Shown here: one piece after another, positions 59,759-64,000 of the stretch
Position numbering within the stretch: the first letter of the stretch is position 1
Layout: each line of letters begins with the position of its first letter
Source: CAWKGC01 sp963849005
GTDB taxonomy: Bacteria; Pseudomonadota; Gammaproteobacteria; Burkholderiales; Usitatibacteraceae
DNA length: 64,000 nt
Direction: 5' to 3'
Assembly: GCA_963849005.1 (NCBI GenBank)
Contig: CAWKGC010000023.1
Span: 620,001-684,000 of the forward strand
Position numbers and translations under genes: made by a program
Notes under the pieces: generated by a model
The model's database searches: none
The model's input: the letters and a program-made list of their open reading frames with translations, nothing else
What the model was told of the DNA's origin: nothing

Positions 59759-61561
59759 GTGGGGGCCAGGCTTGGACAACTCCTGCGGCTGTCGCTCGTC
59801 CTGGCATTGCCGGCGCTGCTGCTCGCGCCCGGCCTGCCCGCGCGCGCGCAATCGATCGAGGGCGTCCTGATGCCCGGCCCCGTGATCTCGGGACACGCGA
59901 AGACCGAGGCGGCATGCTCGAAGTGCCATGCGCCGTTCGACAAGGCGGCGCAGGACAAGCTCTGCCTCGACTGCCACAAGCCGGTCGCGAACGACCTCGC
60001 CCAGCAACGCGGCATGCACGGGCGCATCAAGCGCGACGCCTGCCGTACCTGCCACACCGACCACAAGGGGCGCGACGCCAATGTGGCGGCGTTCGACCAG
60101 AACACGTTCAAGCATGCGCAAACCGACTTCGCTCTCAGGGATGCGCACGCCAAGGTGAAGTGCGAGGCATGCCACCTGCCCGCGAGGAAATTCCGCGACG
60201 CTCCCGGCGCCTGCTTCGAATGCCACCGCAAGGACGACAAGCACAAGGGCGCGCTCGGCCCGCGCTGCGCCGATTGCCACTCGGAGGCGAACTGGAAGGA
60301 GGCGCGCTTCGACCACGACAAGACCCGCTTCAGGCTCCTCGACAAGCACCTGAAGGCCACGTGCGCCGCGTGCCACAAGGACAACTCGTACGAAAAGACG
60401 CCCGTCGCCTGCATCGGCTGCCACCGAAAGGACGACAAGCACAAGGGACACCTCGGCGAGAAGTGCGAGTCCTGCCACGGCGCCGCCGACTGGAAGGCCT
60501 CGACGTTCGACCACGACCGCGACACCCGGTTTGCGCTGCACCAGCGGCACCGCAGCGCGAAATGCGAGTCCTGCCATACCGGCGTCGCGCAGCGCGACAA
60601 GCTCGAGAAGCTCGACGGCGCCTGCGTCTCATGCCACCGCAAGGAAGACAAGCACGACAACACGCTCGGCCCCAAGTGCGGCGACTGCCACAACGAGAGG
60701 TCCTGGAAAGAGGCGAAATTCGACCATTCGAAGACGAAATTCGCGCTCACCGGCGGCCACGCCGACCGCGAATGCAAGGCCTGCCACCGCAACCAGGCGA
60801 GCTTCAAGGACACGCCCACCGCGTGCCTCTCCTGCCACCGCAAGGACGACACCCACAAGGCGCGCTACGGCGAGAAGTGCGAGACCTGCCACGCCGACAC
60901 GAAGTGGACGCACATCCGCTTCAGCCACGACCGCGACACGAAATACCCGCTCCGCGGCGTGCACCGCAGGACGAAGTGCGATGCCTGCCATGCCGGGGAC
61001 CTTTACAGGGACAAGGCGGCCACGACGTGCATCGGCTGCCACCGCAAGGACGACAAGCACAAGGGCCAGCTCGCCGAGCAGTGCGAGCGCTGCCATGTGG
61101 AGGATTCCTGGAAGCGCATCGTCGGCTTCGACCATGGCAGGACGCGCTTCCCGCTGGTCGGCCGGCACATCGCCGTGGAGTGCAAGGCCTGCCACACCTC
61201 GCTCGCCTACAAGGACGCGAAGTCCGATTGCCTTTCCTGCCACGCGAAGGACGACAGGCACAAGCGCTCGCTGGGCGTGAAATGCGAGACCTGCCACAAC
61301 GCACGCGACTGGAAGTCATGGGACTTCGACCACGCGCGCAAGGCGCGCTACCCGCTGGACGGCGCCCACAGGCCGCTCGCCTGCGCGGCTTGCCACGTTC
61401 CCGGAACGCACGCCGATCCGAAGCTTCCCACCCAGTGCGCCGCCTGCCATTCGCAGGACGACGTCCATGAAGGGCAGTTCGGCCGCCAATGCGAACGCTG
61501 CCACGTGACCGCCCGCTGGACCGAGATCCGGGCGGGCGCAACCCGAGGGAAAGCGCCATGA
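59759..61561 (+). CDS. 24-haem c-type cytochrome
   Basis: The 600-residue protein has a signal peptide (LVLALPALLLAPGLPARAQ) and 24 CxxCH sites, about one per 24 residues. The body is a tandem of about 75-residue, three-haem modules with the recurring CHRKDDKHKGxLGxKCExCH then WKxxxFDHxxTRF. Extra histidines (DKHK, FDH, GxHxxxKC) could supply distal ligands. It is periplasmic or surface-exposed. Start GTG 59759 is chosen because it directly precedes the signal peptide; a TTG at 59753 is possible. Its stop overlaps the next gene (ATGA). Confidence 0.93.
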   Translation: MGARLGQLLRLSLVLALPALLLAPGLPARAQSIEGVLMPGPVISGHAKTEAACSKCHAPFDKAAQDKLCLDCHKPVANDLAQQRGMHGRIKRDACRTCHTDHKGRDANVAAFDQNTFKHAQTDFALRDAHAKVKCEACHLPARKFRDAPGACFECHRKDDKHKGALGPRCADCHSEANWKEARFDHDKTRFRLLDKHLKATCAACHKDNSYEKTPVACIGCHRKDDKHKGHLGEKCESCHGAADWKASTFDHDRDTRFALHQRHRSAKCESCHTGVAQRDKLEKLDGACVSCHRKEDKHDNTLGPKCGDCHNERSWKEAKFDHSKTKFALTGGHADRECKACHRNQASFKDTPTACLSCHRKDDTHKARYGEKCETCHADTKWTHIRFSHDRDTKYPLRGVHRRTKCDACHAGDLYRDKAATTCIGCHRKDDKHKGQLAEQCERCHVEDSWKRIVGFDHGRTRFPLVGRHIAVECKACHTSLAYKDAKSDCLSCHAKDDRHKRSLGVKCETCHNARDWKSWDFDHARKARYPLDGAHRPLACAACHVPGTHADPKLPTQCAACHSQDDVHEGQFGRQCERCHVTARWTEIRAGATRGKAP

Positions 61562-64000
61562 GAAGACTGACCGAGTTTTCGCCGCGCATCGTGCTGCTGG
61601 CCTTCGCGCTGGCACTGCTGCTGATCGTCGCGCTGGCCGTCTCGAGCCTGAGCCTCGCGCAGGGAATGCGCGGCAAGGACTTCAACCACACGGCCACGGG
61701 CTTCCCTCTCACCGGCGCGCACACCCAGGCGAAATGCGAGACCTGCCACCAGAAGGGCGTGTTCAAGGGCACGCCGCGCGATTGCAACAGCTGCCACATG
61801 CAGGGCGCCCGCCTGTCGAGCGTGACGATGTCCTCCAGCCATATCCCGGTGAACGCCGGATGCGAGTCCTGCCACGGCACGCTGAGATTTGCCGGCGCGC
61901 GCTTCAACCACCTCGGCGTCACGGCGGGCACCTGCACGAGCTGCCACAACGCCGTCACCGCGTCCGGCAAGCCCGGCAACCACATCCCCACCTCCGGATC
62001 GTGCGACTCCTGCCACCGCCCGACCGGATGGACCCCTGCCCGCTTCAACCATGGCAGCGTATCGCCGGGCTCGTGCGCGTCCTGCCATAACGGCTCGAGT
62101 TCGCGCGGCAAGCCGGCCGCCCACGTGGTCACCTCTGCTGCATGCGATTCCTGCCATCGCACCGCGGGCTGGATCCCGGCGACCTTCTCGCACGCCGATG
62201 TCACGCCCGGGACGTGCGCGTCCTGCCATAACGGCTCGAGCGCCAAGGGCAAGCCCGCAACCCACGTGCCGACCGCGGCCTCCTGCGACGCCTGCCACCG
62301 TACCAACGGCTGGGTCCCGGCTACGTTCTCGCACGCCGGCGTGACGCCAGGAACCTGCGCCAGCTGTCACAACGGCACCAACGCCGCAGGAAAGCCGGGC
62401 ACGCACGTACCGACCACGGCCTCCTGCGACACTTGTCACCGCACCACCGGCTGGATTCCCGCCACGTTCTCGCATGCCGGCGTCACCGCCGGCACCTGCG
62501 CCACGTGCCACAACGGCACGAAAGCGCGCGGCAAGGCTGCCACGCACGTTCCAACGAGCGCATCGTGCGATTCGTGCCACCGCACCACGGGTTGGGTTCC
62601 CGGCGACGTTCTCGCATTCGGCGTATTTCTCCTGGCACCTGTGCGACCTGCCACAACGGCACAAGCGCCAAGGGCAAGACGGGTACGCACGTTCCCACGA
62701 CCGCGTCGTGCGATTCCTGCCATCGCACTACCGGCTGGATCCCGGCGACGTTCTCGCATTCGGGTATTTCTCCTGGCACCTGTGCGACCTGCCACAACGG
62801 CACAAGTGCCAAGGGCAAGACGGGTACGCACGTTCCCACGACCGCGTCGTGCGATTCCTGCCATCGCACTACCGGCTGGATCCCGGCGACGTTCTCGCAT
62901 TCGGGTATTTCTCCTGGCACCTGTGCGACGTGCCACAACGGCACAAGTGCCAAGGGCAAGACGGGCACGCACGTTCCCACGACCGCGTCGTGCGATTCCT
63001 GCCATCGCACTACTGGCTGGATCCCGGCGACGTTCTCGCATACCGGCGTATTCTCCTGGCACCTGTGCGACGTGCCACAACGGCACGAGTGCCAAGGGCA
63101 AGCCGGCACGCACGTTCCCACGACCGCGTCGTGCGATTCCTGCCATCGCACCACTGGCTGGATCCCGGCGACGTTCTCGCATACCGGTGTGACTCCTGGC
63201 ACCTGTGCGACCTGCCACAACGGCACAAGCTGCCAAGGGCAAGACCGGCACGCACGTTCCCACGACCGCGTCGTGCGATTCCTGCCATCGCACCACTGGC
63301 TGGATCCCGGCAACGTTCTCGCAACCGGTGTGACACCAGGCAGCTGCGCGACCTGCCACAACGGCACTGCGGCCAAGGGCAAGCCGGCAACGCACGTGCC
63401 CACGACGCGCGTCGTGCGATTCCTGCCATCGCACCACCGGCTGGATCCCGGCAACGTTCTCGCATACCGGCGTGACGCCCGGGTCTTGCGCGACCTGCCA
63501 CAACGGCTCGAGCGCCAAGGGCAAGCCCGCAACGCACGTGCCCACGACGCTCGCGTGCGATTCCTGCCATCGCACCACCGGCTGGATCCCGGCAACGTTC
63601 TCGCATACCGGCGTGACACCGGGTGTTGCGCGACCTGCCACAACGGCTCGAGCGCCAAGGGCAAGCCCGCAACGCACGTGCCCACGACGCTCGCGTGCGA
63701 TTCCTGCCATCGCACCACCGGCTGGATCCCGGCAACGTTCTCGCATACCGGCGTGACGCCCGGGTCTTGCGCCACCTGCCACAACGGCTCGAGCGCCAAG
63801 GGCAAGCCCGCAACGCACGTGCCCACGACGCTCGCTTGCGATTCCTGCCATCGCACCACTGGGTGGATCCCGGCAACGTTCTCGCACACCGGCGTGACAC
63901 CAGGCAGCTGCGCGACCTGCCACAACGGCTCGAGCGCCAAAGGCAAGCCCGCAACGCACGTGCCCACGACGCTCGCGTGCGACTCCTGCCATCGCACCAC
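61558..64000 (+). CDS. Giant tandem-repeat multihaem cytochrome c (partial at right edge, frameshifted)
   Basis: An N-terminal hydrophobic segment (residues 10-34) is a signal or anchor. After three CxxCH sites the protein becomes a 47-residue repeat: ATFSHxGVTPGTCATCHNG, then KGKPATHVPTTASCDSCHR and TTGWIP, with two CxxCH motifs plus two extra histidines each. At least 33 haems fall inside the window and the gene continues beyond it. Reading is clean to about 62600; later one-base shifts (62602, 62625, 63045, 63230 and others) break the frame while the 141-bp period persists, so they look like errors. Confidence 0.88.
61897..64000 (+). repeat. Fifteen 141-bp coding tandem repeats
   Basis: Units begin at 61897, 62038, 62179, 62320, 62461, 62603, 62745, 62886, 63027, 63168, 63310, 63451, 63592, 63732 and 63873 (last cut at 127 bases). 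Spacing is exactly 141 except for deviations of one base, each coinciding with a reading-frame break. Copies from 62745 on are nearly identical in DNA, showing recent expansion or homogenisation. Confidence 0.92.

Noticed and set aside
61897..64000. Possible CRISPR or minisatellite
   Set aside because: The 141-bp units are coding, with CxxCH motifs and no unique spacers.

Overview
The window is high-GC DNA, about 65-70% by eye. It comes from a bacterium that is most likely betaproteobacterial and Burkholderiales-like. Evidence for this is an orphan Bug/TctC solute-binding protein, leucine and valine degradation genes with an etfBA-acyl-CoA dehydrogenase unit, a DUF6502-DUF5666 gene pair, dRS3-like ATTCCC...GGGAAT repeats and a Slam-like exporter. 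No rRNA, tRNA, CRISPR array or transposase is visible. An important caveat is that many conserved genes, including etfB, folD and mccA, are interrupted by single-base shifts. Most are +1 insertions and the protein continues in another frame, so these look like assembly or sequencing errors rather than decay. I annotate such genes over their whole inferred span.

Layout. 1-3639 (-): a molybdopterin oxidoreductase translationally coupled to a class II aldolase/short-chain dehydrogenase that runs off the left edge. 3640-4279 and 11066-11748: two intergenic repeat loci, inverted copies of each other, with hairpins sharing a loop. They bracket a block holding an aldo/keto reductase, TctC-type binding protein, MFS exporter with divergent LysR regulator, Tat-exported amidohydrolase and CorA. 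11749-23195 (+): leucine/isovalerate catabolism (isovaleryl-CoA dehydrogenase, two thiolases, a second acyl-CoA dehydrogenase, both methylcrotonyl-CoA carboxylase subunits, methylglutaconyl-CoA hydratase, an acyl-CoA ligase). 23368-27850 (+): valine catabolism (mmsA, mmsB, enoyl-CoA hydratase, 3-hydroxyisobutyryl-CoA hydrolase). 28007-30562 (+): FAH-family hydrolase, diguanylate cyclase and GDT1-type cation exporter.

30578-34068 (-): etfB-etfA and a large acyl-CoA dehydrogenase, with a TATAAT box abutting a 16-bp palindrome. ETF would take electrons from the dehydrogenases of the window. 34168-38852 (-): a complete branched-chain amino-acid ABC transporter (LivGFKHM), which would feed the leucine and valine pathways. 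39060-45729 (-): a four-gene surface cassette (TPR/beta-barrel Slam-like exporter, FecR-domain secreted protein, GT-B glycosyltransferase, HYDIN/ASH-repeat protein) closed by an intrinsic terminator. 45969-50955: enoyl-CoA hydratase (+), then FAD oxidoreductase, alpha/beta hydrolase and acyl-CoA ligase (-). 51019-53876 (-): folate genes folD, 5-formyl-THF cyclo-ligase and pabB, the last two joined in one open frame as written. 53965-57290 (+): DUF3617, DUF6502 and DUF5666-repeat proteins.

57324-64000: a redox cluster. A membrane-anchored Fe-S/FAD oxidoreductase (-) is divergent from a b-type-cytochrome-like membrane protein, a 24-haem c-type cytochrome and a giant cytochrome built from 141-bp (47-residue) two-haem repeats that continues past the right edge. 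This last cluster, with at least 57 CxxCH sites in two adjacent genes, is the most striking part of the window and looks like a transmembrane or extracellular electron conduit.
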